DNA from: Desulfovibrio sp.
GTDB lineage: Bacteria; Desulfobacterota; Desulfovibrionia; Desulfovibrionales; Desulfovibrionaceae
Direction: 5' to 3'
NCBI RefSeq assembly: GCF_014803725.1
Contig: NZ_JAAVBE010000031.1
Location: 1-32,011 of the forward strand
Length of the DNA stretch: 32,011 nt
Position 1 is the first letter of the stretch; each line of letters opens with the position of its first letter. Under the pieces are notes generated by a model. The model saw nothing but the letters and a program-made list of their open reading frames with translations, was not told the DNA's origin and did not search any database. Positions 15,239 through 24,082 of the stretch are shown in pieces. The translations under genes and the position numbers were made by a program.

Positions 15239-16984
15239 TCAGCGCTCGCGCAGGGCGTTCTGCCGCGCCTTGAGGATGGGCTTGAGCAGATAGTCGAGCA
15301 CGGTCTTCTTGCCGATGAGGATGTCCGCCGTGACCATCATGCCCGGGATGATGGGCAGGGTCTCGCCATGGTGCTCGATGGCCGTCTTCTGGGTGCGCAC
15401 CTTGACCACATAGTGCAGGTCGCCGCGCTTGTCCTCGATGGTGTCCGCGCTCACCGATTCCAGCTTGCCGTCGAGCCCGCCGTAAATGGAGAAGTCATAG
15501 GCCGAGACCTTGACCATGACATCCTGCCCGGGCCGCAAAAAGGCCACGTCCTTGGGCTGCACGCGCGCCTCCACGAGCAGGGTGTCGTCCAGGGGCACGA
15601 TCTCCATGATGGGCTCGCCGGGCTTGACCACGCCGCCCACGGTGTTGATGTGGATCTGCTTCACCGTGCCGCGCACGGGCGCCCGAAGCTCGGTGCGCTT
15701 CACGCGGTCGCCGCCGGCGGAGATGGTCTCGCGCAGGCTGGTGAGTTCGAGGCGCCGCTTGGTGATCTCCTGGGTGATATTGGCCTTTTGCTCGGCCTCG
15801 CGCGCGGCGATGCGCTGGCGCGATTCCTGCGCGGCGGCCTGAGCCTTGGGGATGCTCGCGGCGAGCATGTCGATCTGGCCCTTGAGCTCCACCACCTTGG
15901 CCTCGAGGCCCAGAAACTCCATGCGCGCGAAGTTGCGCCGGCGCATGAGCTCGGCCGCGGTGTCGCGCTGCTCCACGGCGATCTTGTAGCTCTTTTCGAG
16001 CTGGTCCTTGCGCGCCTCCTGCTCTTCCACATCGCGCTCGCGCTGCTCGTACTGGGCGCGCAGCACCTCGAGGTCGGCGTCGAGCTGGTGCTGCCGCGAC
16101 TGCCAGGCATATTCCTGGTCGCGCATGAGCTGGCGCGCGCGGGCGAGGGTCTTGCTGTCCACGTCGCGCCCGAGGCGGCTCGTGAGCCAGCGGCGCAGAT
16201 CTTCGGGGAAGACCGGCTTTTCGCCGCGGTGCTCGGCCTCGAGGCGGATGATGGCGAGGCTGTTCTCGATGGCCTTGCTCACCGCGTCGCGGAAGGCGGA
16301 CTCGGCCATCTCGTTGTCCAGCTGGGCGAGCACGGCGCCCTTCTCCACAATCTGGCCCTCGTGCACCTGCACCTCGCGCAGGATGCCGCCCTCGAGGTTC
16401 TGGATGGTCTGGGTGCGCTGCGAGCCCACCACCTGCCCCTCGGCGTGGGTCACTTCGTCGATGTCGGCCACGGCCGCCCAGACGATGAGGCAGAGGAACA
16501 TCACCGCCACGGTGACGGAAAGCGCGCGCACCCCGAAGCGCGGCCGGCGCGCCAGCGCCGCGTCCACCTCGTCGGCATAGTGGATGTCGTCGGGCGTGAG
16601 GCCGTTGAGGGGCGCGTCCATGGCCGCGAACAGGCCCTGGCCGCCGGAACCCGGTGCGCCTGCCGGCCCTTGCGCGCCGCCCTTGCCGAGGCGGCTGTCC
16701 AAGGCCGAGCGCGCCATCTCGGAGAGCGGCTTGTCCGGGGTCTGCTCGTTTTCGCCGCGCACGAAGATGGCGCGCACAAAGGCAGCGGCCTCGGCGAAGA
16801 AGGCCCGCCAGCCGCCGTCCTGCGGAGGCGCGGCGGGAGCTTGAGCCGGAGCCTGGGGCGCGCCTGTGGGCGCCGCGGGGGATGCGCCGGGCGTCTCGGC
16901 CGCCGCCTGCGCGGCCTTTTCAGCCCGAGCGGCTGCCGCCTGTTTTTCGCTTTCGGGAACGGAAGTTTCAGGATCTTTTTTCAT
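15239..16984 (-). CDS. Type I secretion periplasmic adaptor (HlyD/LapC family)
   Basis: This 581-aa membrane fusion protein has a low-complexity Ala/Pro-rich cytoplasmic N-terminus, one transmembrane helix (SVTVAVMFLCLIVWAAVADI), then the HlyD pattern. That pattern comprises the lipoyl half-motif VVGSQRTQTIQNLEGGILREV, a long coiled coil (about residues 260-430) and the beta-barrel AP(V)RGTVKQIHINTVGGVVKPGEPIMEIVP. It links the inner-membrane ABC exporter to the outer-membrane channel. The ATG at 16984 overlaps the ABC gene stop as TGATG; a GTG one codon earlier is possible. The cytoplasmic extension is longer than in typical HlyD. Confidence 0.92.
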   Translation of the reverse strand: MKKDPETSVPESEKQAAAARAEKAAQAAAETPGASPAAPTGAPQAPAQAPAAPPQDGGWRAFFAEAAAFVRAIFVRGENEQTPDKPLSEMARSALDSRLGKGGAQGPAGAPGSGGQGLFAAMDAPLNGLTPDDIHYADEVDAALARRPRFGVRALSVTVAVMFLCLIVWAAVADIDEVTHAEGQVVGSQRTQTIQNLEGGILREVQVHEGQIVEKGAVLAQLDNEMAESAFRDAVSKAIENSLAIIRLEAEHRGEKPVFPEDLRRWLTSRLGRDVDSKTLARARQLMRDQEYAWQSRQHQLDADLEVLRAQYEQRERDVEEQEARKDQLEKSYKIAVEQRDTAAELMRRRNFARMEFLGLEAKVVELKGQIDMLAASIPKAQAAAQESRQRIAAREAEQKANITQEITKRRLELTSLRETISAGGDRVKRTELRAPVRGTVKQIHINTVGGVVKPGEPIMEIVPLDDTLLVEARVQPKDVAFLRPGQDVMVKVSAYDFSIYGGLDGKLESVSADTIEDKRGDLHYVVKVRTQKTAIEHHGETLPIIPGMMVTADILIGKKTVLDYLLKPILKARQNALRER

Positions 16985-19419
16985 CACGCCGCCCCCCCGG
17001 CCGAGGCCGGCCCGGCATTCACGGCCCGCGCCTGCGCCCCGGCGCCGGCCTGTCGCGCGCCCTGCGGAGCCTTGCCGCGCAGCCGCGCCAGCACCTCGTC
17101 GCGCGGGCCGTCCAGCTTGATGCGGCCGTTTTCCATGACGATGAGCCGGTCAACGATGCGCAGCATGGAGAGCCGGTGCGTTATGAGGATGAGCGTGCGC
17201 CCCTGGATGATGCCGGCGAGGCGCCGCTGGAGCATGAGCTCCGAGTCCGTGTCCATGTTGCTCGTGGGCTCGTCGAGGATGAGCACCTCGGGGTCGCGCA
17301 CGAGCGCCCGCGCCAGCGCCACGGCCTGCCGTTGCCCGCCGGAGAGCGCCCTGCCCTGCTCGCCCACCTGGCTCGCGAAACCGGCCGGGAAGCTGCGGAT
17401 AAAGTCGGTCACGCCGGCGAGCGCCGCCGCGCGCAGCACCAGATGGTCGTTGATGGAGGGATCCCCCAGGGCGATGTTCTCGCGCACGCTGCCGTAAAAG
17501 AGGGTCACGTCCTGCGGCAGCACGCCGATGCGGCCGCGCAGGTCCGCCGAGGGTATCTGGCGGATGTCCACCCCGCCGAAGCGCACCGCGCCCTCGCCCG
17601 GCTGGTAGAGCCCGAGCAGCATGCGCGAGAGTGAGCTCTTGCCCGAACCCATGGGCCCGATGATGCCCACGCGCTCGCCCGGCCTGATGGTGAGCGAGAC
17701 ATGCTCCAGCGCGGGCCGCTCCGAGTGCGGGTAGGAAAAGCTCACGTCATCGAGGGTGAAGGTGGGCTCGAGGCTGCCGTAATCCATGCTCACACGCTCG
17801 GCGTCGTTCTCCGAGGGGAGCTCCATGAGCATGTCCAGCGCCTTGAGCGCCACGCGCGAGTTCTGCACCCGCGTGAGCAAGGAGGCCATCTGGAGCAGGG
17901 GCGCCATGGTGCGGCCGACGAGGATGTTGCAGCCGATAAGCGCGCCCATGCTCATGAGGCCGTCGTTGATGCGGTAGACGCCCCAGACGATCATGATCAC
18001 CGTGACGATCTGGGTGATGAGCATGGCCGAGGTCACGGCCATGCTGTTGTATTTGCGCGCCTCGCTGGAGGACTTGGCCGAGAGCCCGGCGATGGCCTCC
18101 CACAGGCGCTGCATGCGGCTTTCCGCCATGCAGGACTTGAGGGTTTCGAGGCCGCCCACCATCTCCACCAGGAGGGCGTTTTTCTGCATGTTCTGGCGAT
18201 AGCCGGCCTCGGCGCTCAGGCGCGCGCGCCGCTGAAGAAAGAGCCCCAGGCCCACGAGCACAGGGATGGCGCCCAGCGGCAGGAGCACCATGGGCCCGGC
18301 GATGAAGGCGATGAGCAGAAGAAAGATGACGAGGAAGGGCAGGTCGATACAGGCGAGGAGGCTCGACGAGCTGAAAAATTCGCGCAACTGCTCGAACTCG
18401 CGCAGATTGTTGACCATGGCGCCCGTGGACTCGGGCTTGGCGTCAAGCCGCATGGAGAGCACCTTTTCCACCAGGGCGCTCGAGAGCACGATGTCCGCGT
18501 TGCGGCCGGCCACGTCCACAAAGTGCGTACGCAGGGCCGAGAGCAGGAAATTGAAGAAATAGATGACGAAGATGCCGGACGCGAGCACCCAGAGGGTGTC
18601 CGTGGCGTTGTTGGGCACCACCCGGTCATAGACGTTCATGACGAAGAGCGGGCTCGCCACGGCGATGAGGTTGATGACCACGCTCGCCAGCGCCACATGG
18701 CGGTAGATGGGCGCGTAATAACGCAATACGTCCCAGAACCAGCGCTTGCCGCGGCCAAGGCGCGGGGCCTCCATGCGGCGCTCCGGCGCCTTGGGCACGG
18801 CCGCGAAGATGGCGTAGCCCGCGTAATCCTCCTGCAGCTCCTCCTGCGAGACTGTCTGCGTGCTGTCGCTGATCTCGGGGAAGATGACCTCCGCGCGGCC
18901 CCCGCGCAGGGCGATGAGCACGCAGGAGCGGTCATTTTTTAACAGGAGGATGCAGGGCAGCACCAGCGGCGGGATGTCGTCAAGGCTCGGGCGCGAGGCG
19001 ATGCGCCCGGAAAGGCCGGCCTTGCGCGCCGCCCCGAGGCAGGCGCGGGGCGTGATCTGGCTGCCGGAAAGGCCGGCCAGCAAAAGCTGCGGCGAGACCG
19101 GCTTGCCGCGCAGACGCATGAGCACGGAAAGGCTGCGCAACAGGCCGGGCATGAAGTCCACGTCCGACGGGCGAAGCCCTCCAACTCCCGGAGCCCCGCC
19201 AGCGCCGGCGCCGGGGTTCCTGGGAGCCGCCGCCCCAGCCGGGGCCGCAGGGGCCGCGGCTGCATCGGCCGCCGTTGCCTCGCCGCCGGAAGCGGCGCCG
19301 GGCTGTGCGGCTTGGGCCTGTGCAGCGCCGTTGCGGACGCCGCCCTTCTCCGCAGGTTTCTCAGGCGTGTTGCCGGTTCTCTCTTTCTCCGCAGGCTGTT
19401 CCGCGTTCGGCGTTTCCAT
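16984..19419 (-). CDS. Type I secretion ABC exporter (HlyB/LapB family)
   Basis: This 811-aa exporter has an Ala/Pro-rich ~75-residue N-terminal extension and then a C39-like peptidase domain lacking the catalytic Cys-His pattern. Such non-cleaving domains dock the C-terminal signal of RTX-type substrates. Six transmembrane segments follow, then an ATPase with Walker A GPMGSGKSS, signature LSGGQRQ, Walker B VLILDEPT and H-loop LITHR. The domain order is that of LapB/HlyB exporters for large adhesins. It starts 17 nt after the TolC-like gene stop and is coupled to the adaptor gene by TGATG. Confidence 0.93.
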   Translation of the reverse strand: METPNAEQPAEKERTGNTPEKPAEKGGVRNGAAQAQAAQPGAASGGEATAADAAAAPAAPAGAAAPRNPGAGAGGAPGVGGLRPSDVDFMPGLLRSLSVLMRLRGKPVSPQLLLAGLSGSQITPRACLGAARKAGLSGRIASRPSLDDIPPLVLPCILLLKNDRSCVLIALRGGRAEVIFPEISDSTQTVSQEELQEDYAGYAIFAAVPKAPERRMEAPRLGRGKRWFWDVLRYYAPIYRHVALASVVINLIAVASPLFVMNVYDRVVPNNATDTLWVLASGIFVIYFFNFLLSALRTHFVDVAGRNADIVLSSALVEKVLSMRLDAKPESTGAMVNNLREFEQLREFFSSSSLLACIDLPFLVIFLLLIAFIAGPMVLLPLGAIPVLVGLGLFLQRRARLSAEAGYRQNMQKNALLVEMVGGLETLKSCMAESRMQRLWEAIAGLSAKSSSEARKYNSMAVTSAMLITQIVTVIMIVWGVYRINDGLMSMGALIGCNILVGRTMAPLLQMASLLTRVQNSRVALKALDMLMELPSENDAERVSMDYGSLEPTFTLDDVSFSYPHSERPALEHVSLTIRPGERVGIIGPMGSGKSSLSRMLLGLYQPGEGAVRFGGVDIRQIPSADLRGRIGVLPQDVTLFYGSVRENIALGDPSINDHLVLRAAALAGVTDFIRSFPAGFASQVGEQGRALSGGQRQAVALARALVRDPEVLILDEPTSNMDTDSELMLQRRLAGIIQGRTLILITHRLSMLRIVDRLIVMENGRIKLDGPRDEVLARLRGKAPQGARQAGAGAQARAVNAGPASAGGAA

Positions 19420-19436
19420 GCCCTCCCCCCTGCGGC

Positions 19437-20933
19437 TCAGTTGAACCAGCCGAGGTCAAAGTCTTCGCGCGGGTCCTTGGGGTCGCGGGGCGGGTTCTCG
19501 CCCAGGGGCACGAGGTCAATGGAGAGCATGGGCAGAAGGTTCCCGGTAAGGGCGCACAGCCGGTAGGCACCCACGAGGATGTTGCCGCGCGCGGTCTCGG
19601 CCTGGGTGGAGGAGCTGTAGAGCTCGTTTTCCGCGTCCAGCACGTCGAGAAGGCTGCGCTTGCCGAGCTGGAACTGCTCTAGATAGGCGGTGCGCGTGAA
19701 TTCGGCGTACTTCATGGCCTCGGTGTAGTTGCGGTACTGGTCCTGCGCGGCCAGGTAGTTGACCCAGGTGCTTTCGATGTCCAACTTAAGGTCGTCTCGG
19801 AAGTCGTAGAGCACCTGGCGGGCCTGGCGGATGCGCGCGGCCGCGGCCTTGGTTTCGGCCACATCGGCGCCGCTGTTAAAGACATTCCAGCGCATGGTGG
19901 CCACCACGTCGAAGCTGTAGACCCAGCGGTCGTAGGCGCCGCCCCGGTCGGTATAGGAGGGGCCCACCTCGGCGTTGAACGTGGGGTAGAAGGTGGATTC
20001 GGCGAGCTGGCGGTCCGCCTGGAGGGCGCGGATGTCCTGCATGTAGGCCACGAGCTTGGGATTGTACTGCTCCGCCATCTCAAAAACGGGCTCGGGCCCG
20101 CTGAAGGTCTCGGGGGGCATGGCCACGGGCTGCATTTTCGCCACGGGCGGCATGCCGGTGAGGCGGTTGTAGGTGTCCTCGGCCACGAGCAGGGCGGCCT
20201 GGGCCTCGGAAAGGCTGGAGAGGGCGCGCATGAGCCGCGACTGGGCCTGGCTCACGTCGGCCTCGGTATCGGCGCCGAGATTGGTGCGGTCCTGCGTCTG
20301 GCCGAGGATGGCGCGGTGCTGGGCCACATTGCGCTCGGCGAGCTGGTAGAGGGCGCGCCGGCGCAAGAGGTCGATATGCGCGATGATGCCGTCGAGCGAG
20401 AGGGTCGTGGCCGTGTCGAACACGCGGGCCTTGACCGACTCCAGGGTGGACTTGGCGTTGCGCACGCGCGAGCGCGTGGCGAAGCCGTCCCAGATGGGCT
20501 GGGTGAGGCGCGCGCTGATTTCGCCGAGGCCGTACATCTGCTTGTCGAGGTCGGCGTTGCGGGTGGTGTTGTCGCTCAGGAGCTGGCCGCCGGCCGTGCC
20601 CTGCACATCCACGCTGGGGCCGAAGCCGGCCCGGGCGCGCCGCAGCTCATGCTCGAGCACCTGGCGGTTCTCCTGCATGCCCTGCAGGGAACGGTGGTGC
20701 CGGAGGACGCCGTAAATGGTGTCCGCCACGGTCACGGTGTCGCCGGCGGGCGGCGGCGGGGGCCACGCGCTCTGGGCCTTGCCCTCGGCGCAGAGGGCCG
20801 GCGCGGGCAGACAGAAACAAAAGACGAGGAGGATGGCCACGAGCGCCGGAACAATGGTGACACTTTTCGCAGTTTTCACGACGGTCTCCACGATGTTGCC
20901 CAGTCTTGACAAGGCGCGGCGCAAGCGTCCCAT
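19437..20933 (-). CDS. TolC-family outer membrane channel (LapE/AggA type)
   Basis: This 498-aa TolC-like protein has an N-terminal hydrophobic export segment (SVTIVPALVAILLVFCFCLPAPALCA). Two repeats of long coiled coil plus beta strand follow, including TLSLDGIIAHIDLLRRRALY and FQLGKRSLLDVLDAENELYSS, the latter a hallmark of the AggA/LapE subgroup. It forms the outer-membrane exit of the secretion system. ATG 20933, with AAGGGA upstream, is chosen over an upstream in-frame start that extends into the divergent promoter region. It is the first gene of the three-gene secretion operon and is divergent from lapG. Confidence 0.93.
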   Translation of the reverse strand: MGRLRRALSRLGNIVETVVKTAKSVTIVPALVAILLVFCFCLPAPALCAEGKAQSAWPPPPPAGDTVTVADTIYGVLRHHRSLQGMQENRQVLEHELRRARAGFGPSVDVQGTAGGQLLSDNTTRNADLDKQMYGLGEISARLTQPIWDGFATRSRVRNAKSTLESVKARVFDTATTLSLDGIIAHIDLLRRRALYQLAERNVAQHRAILGQTQDRTNLGADTEADVSQAQSRLMRALSSLSEAQAALLVAEDTYNRLTGMPPVAKMQPVAMPPETFSGPEPVFEMAEQYNPKLVAYMQDIRALQADRQLAESTFYPTFNAEVGPSYTDRGGAYDRWVYSFDVVATMRWNVFNSGADVAETKAAAARIRQARQVLYDFRDDLKLDIESTWVNYLAAQDQYRNYTEAMKYAEFTRTAYLEQFQLGKRSLLDVLDAENELYSSSTQAETARGNILVGAYRLCALTGNLLPMLSIDLVPLGENPPRDPKDPREDFDLGWFN

Positions 20934-21074
20934 TCTGTCCCTTCTGACAGAACGGCGCGGCGTTGCCTGCCGCTGCCCGGCAGACGCGGCCACGCCCGGA
21001 ACAAGGTTTGACGCGCCTTTCAATTTATCGGCGCTTGATGTATACCTCTTTAGGCATTAAGGCAATACGCCCCC

Positions 21075-21950
21075 ATGCCCGTCACCCTCTTTCCCGGATG
21101 GACCATGCGGCAACGGTTTTTCGCTTTCTTCCGCGCTTTCCCCCGTCCCTGGGGCGTTGCAGCCGCGGCTCTCGCGCTCATCCTTCTCGGCGCCGGCGTC
21201 TCCGGCGCCCTCGCCGCGCCGGCCCAACGCACCCCCGTGGGCGTGGGCGCGAACATGGAACCGGAAGCGGAGCCCGCTGTTCCCGAAGCCGCCTCGCCCG
21301 AAGCGGCAGCATCGGGGGCGGCCGCGCCCGCCCATCCGGCCGCGCAGGGCGCCGCGGGCCACGGCATCAAGCTCTTCGGCACCGTGGAATTCCGCCGGCC
21401 GCTCTCCACCCTGCCGGGCTGGCTGGACGTGCTCGACCGCAATGCGAAAAGCCCCATCTTCAGCCCGGAGCGCCAGTTCAATCGCACCACCACCTGGAAG
21501 ATCCTCAGGGACCGCGCCCAGGGCAAGAGCCCGCGCGATGTCCTGAAGCTCGTCAATACCTTCTGGAACACCTGGCCCTACCGCGAGGACATGGTCAACT
21601 GGGGCAAGCCCGATTACTGGGCCGTGCCCGCGCAGTTCCTGAAAAAGTCCGGCGACTGCGAGGATTACGCCATCGCCAAGTATTTCACCCTCAAGGAACT
21701 GGGCATCTCGCCGGAGGACATGCGCATCGTGGTCCTGCGCGACACCATCCGCAACCTGGCCCACGCCGTCCTTGTGGTCTATCTCGACGGCGAGGCCTAT
21801 GTGCTTGACAACCTGAGCAATGTGGTGCAGCCGCATTCACGGCTGCGCAACTATGTTCCGCAATATTCCGTCAACGAAAACGGCCGCTGGACGCATATCA
21901 AGGGGCGCCCGGCAGGTACCGCCAAGGCCCGGGGGGGGAAACGGCAATGA
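21075..21950 (+). CDS. lapG: LapG-like periplasmic cysteine protease (BTLCP/DUF920)
   Basis: This 291-aa protein has an N-terminal signal anchor and a Pro/Ala-rich linker, then a bacterial transglutaminase-like cysteine protease domain. The catalytic triad is visible: C195 in SGDCEDYA, H230 in LAHAVLVV and D245 in YVLDNLSN. LapG enzymes clip the N-terminus of giant adhesins to release biofilm cells and are controlled by an inner-membrane c-di-GMP receptor. The genes for the exporter lie divergently next door. The stop overlaps the next gene as ATGA. A second Met at 21105 could be the true start. A G8 run lies close to the 3' end. Confidence 0.9.
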   Translation: MPVTLFPGWTMRQRFFAFFRAFPRPWGVAAAALALILLGAGVSGALAAPAQRTPVGVGANMEPEAEPAVPEAASPEAAASGAAAPAHPAAQGAAGHGIKLFGTVEFRRPLSTLPGWLDVLDRNAKSPIFSPERQFNRTTTWKILRDRAQGKSPRDVLKLVNTFWNTWPYREDMVNWGKPDYWAVPAQFLKKSGDCEDYAIAKYFTLKELGISPEDMRIVVLRDTIRNLAHAVLVVYLDGEAYVLDNLSNVVQPHSRLRNYVPQYSVNENGRWTHIKGRPAGTAKARGGKRQ

Positions 21951-24082
21951 TGGCACTGGCTGGAACGGACAGCGCAACGGGCAACGAGTCACGGCGCAAA
22001 CTCGTCCGCCGCCTGATACTGGGCGGCATCCTGATTTTCCTCATTCTGGTGGCGCTCCTCGTGGCCCGCTACGGGACGGAAAACGATACCCAGGCCACCC
22101 TCGCCAAGCAGCGCGACACCCAGCAGACCTGGCTCGACAAGTCGCTGGACGCCATCCGCGTCTGGCGCAACGAGCTCGTGGAGCAGTCACGCTTCATCAG
22201 CGCCTCGGAGATGTTCCGCCTCTTCGTCATGGACGCGCGGGAGCTCGACGCAGACGCCCTCGCCCGCATCGCCGACCCCGAAGCCCTCAATTCCGATGAC
22301 GAGGCCGTGCGCTCCCTGGCCGAGCAGCTCACCTACATGCAGGACCTGCTCAAGGATTTCACCCGGCGCCGCGCCTGGACCAACGCCCGCGTCATGCGCG
22401 CGGACGGCACGCCCCTGGTCGCCCCGGATTTCGCCACGCCGCTCACCGGGGAGCAGACGGCCCTCGTGCGCCGCGCGGGCGAAAGCGGCAAGGCGGCCTT
22501 CGGGCCCCTGCGCATGACCGACAACGGCCTTGTCATGGACATGGCCGACCCGCTCTTTGAGGTGCTCGGCGCCGAAGAGCCGCAGACCGTGGCCGTGCTC
22601 CTGCTCTCGGTGCCCATGGACAAGCCGCTGGCCGGCTTCCTCGCGCGCACCGGCGAGCACGAGGAGACGCTGCTGCCGCGCATCGTGGACCAGGGGCCCG
22701 ACGGCCCGGTCATGGTGCTCATCAAGGGCGGCCATGTGGTGCAGGAGCCCGTGACCCCCACCCTCGTGCAGGAACTGGAGCCCAAGACCATCCCCTTCCT
22801 GCGCCGCGAGGCCCTGGACGGCCGCGGCGAGGTCTATTCCATGGGCGCCAGGCCCACCGTCCTCGACTGGCGCTTCGTGCTCGAAACTCCCGCCGCCGAG
22901 GTGGACGGCATCATCCGCAGCCAGACGCTCCAGAACTATATCCTCTTCCTCGCGTGCGCGGGCGTGCTCTGGCTGTTCATCGCGCTCATCTATGTGCGGG
23001 CCTCCAACCGCGCCTTTGAGGCCAGGAACCGCGTGCTCATGGACAAGAATGCCACCATCAGCAAGCAGAAGGCCCTGCTCGACAGCGTGAACGCCTCGCT
23101 CCACGCCGGGCTCGTGCTGGTGGACAGCCAGGGCCGCGTCCAGATGGAAAATCCAGCCTTCACCGCGCTGGCCGGCCACAAGGACGCCATCGCCCCGGGC
23201 ACCCCGCTTGTGGAGGTGCTGCCCGGCAAGGTGGCCGTGCAGCTTCTGGGCGACATGGCCGTGGTGCATGACTGCGGCCAGTCGGCCACCGTCGAGGTCG
23301 CCATGCCGCCGCTCCCGGACGCGCCGGCCGATGCGGACGATGACGGCGACGGCACGCGCCTTTTCCGCGTCACTCTCTACCCCTATGACGCCGACGCCAA
23401 GGGCGGCGAACTCGCCACCACGGGTTGCGTGGCCACCTTCCAGGACATCACGCGCTTCCGCCGCAATGCCGAGCGCGCCCGCCAGCGGCAGCTCGCGCTG
23501 ATCACCGCGCTCGTGCACGCCATCGAGAGCGTGGACCCGAACCTGACAGGCCACTCGGACAGGATGGCCCGCGCCGCCGAACTGGTGGCCGACGAGCTGG
23601 ACCTGGACAGCCGCGAAAAGGAGACCCTGGGCCTTGCCGCCAGGCTCTCGCAGATCGGCAAGATCTTCGTGCCGCGCGAGCTTTTGACCAAGAGCGGGGC
23701 GCTCACGCCCGAGGAAAAGCAGGAAGTGCTCCGCGCGCCGGAACATGCGGACAGGATCCTCCACGACCTGCGCTTCGACCTGCCCGTGCGCGAGACCGTG
23801 CGCGAGATGGGCGAGCGCATGGACGGCTCGGGCAGCCCGCAGGGCCTGCGCGGGGAGGAGATCTCGCGCGCCGGCCGCGTGCTCGCGGTGGTCAACGCCT
23901 TTGTGGCCATGACGAGCCCGCGCGCCTGGCGGGGCGACAAGGGCATGGACCCGGCCGAGGCCGTGCGCCAGCTCTCCAATGACCTGCGCTTCGACCAGGA
24001 GGTCGTGGCGGCGCTGGCCCGGGTGGCCGGAAGCGCCGCCCCTGGCGGCGCGGACGCAAGCGGGGAAGCGGTGCAGCCATGA
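21947..24082 (+). CDS. Membrane receptor with PAS and degenerate HD-GYP domain (LapD-position protein)
   Basis: This 711-aa protein has a transmembrane helix at about 24-41, a ~285-residue periplasmic sensor region, a second helix at about 328-346, a PAS-like region (~370-500) and a C-terminal HD-GYP-like domain. Key catalytic residues are missing. The HD pair is replaced by S568-Q569 in AARLSQIGK, the HHE motif by MGE (621-623) and GYP by GSP (629-631). It is therefore unlikely to hydrolyse c-di-GMP but could still bind it. It overlaps lapG as ATGA, which suggests that it controls LapG as LapD does in Pseudomonas, though with a different cytoplasmic module. That role is inference. Confidence 0.82.
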   Translation: MMALAGTDSATGNESRRKLVRRLILGGILIFLILVALLVARYGTENDTQATLAKQRDTQQTWLDKSLDAIRVWRNELVEQSRFISASEMFRLFVMDARELDADALARIADPEALNSDDEAVRSLAEQLTYMQDLLKDFTRRRAWTNARVMRADGTPLVAPDFATPLTGEQTALVRRAGESGKAAFGPLRMTDNGLVMDMADPLFEVLGAEEPQTVAVLLLSVPMDKPLAGFLARTGEHEETLLPRIVDQGPDGPVMVLIKGGHVVQEPVTPTLVQELEPKTIPFLRREALDGRGEVYSMGARPTVLDWRFVLETPAAEVDGIIRSQTLQNYILFLACAGVLWLFIALIYVRASNRAFEARNRVLMDKNATISKQKALLDSVNASLHAGLVLVDSQGRVQMENPAFTALAGHKDAIAPGTPLVEVLPGKVAVQLLGDMAVVHDCGQSATVEVAMPPLPDAPADADDDGDGTRLFRVTLYPYDADAKGGELATTGCVATFQDITRFRRNAERARQRQLALITALVHAIESVDPNLTGHSDRMARAAELVADELDLDSREKETLGLAARLSQIGKIFVPRELLTKSGALTPEEKQEVLRAPEHADRILHDLRFDLPVRETVREMGERMDGSGSPQGLRGEEISRAGRVLAVVNAFVAMTSPRAWRGDKGMDPAEAVRQLSNDLRFDQEVVAALARVAGSAAPGGADASGEAVQP

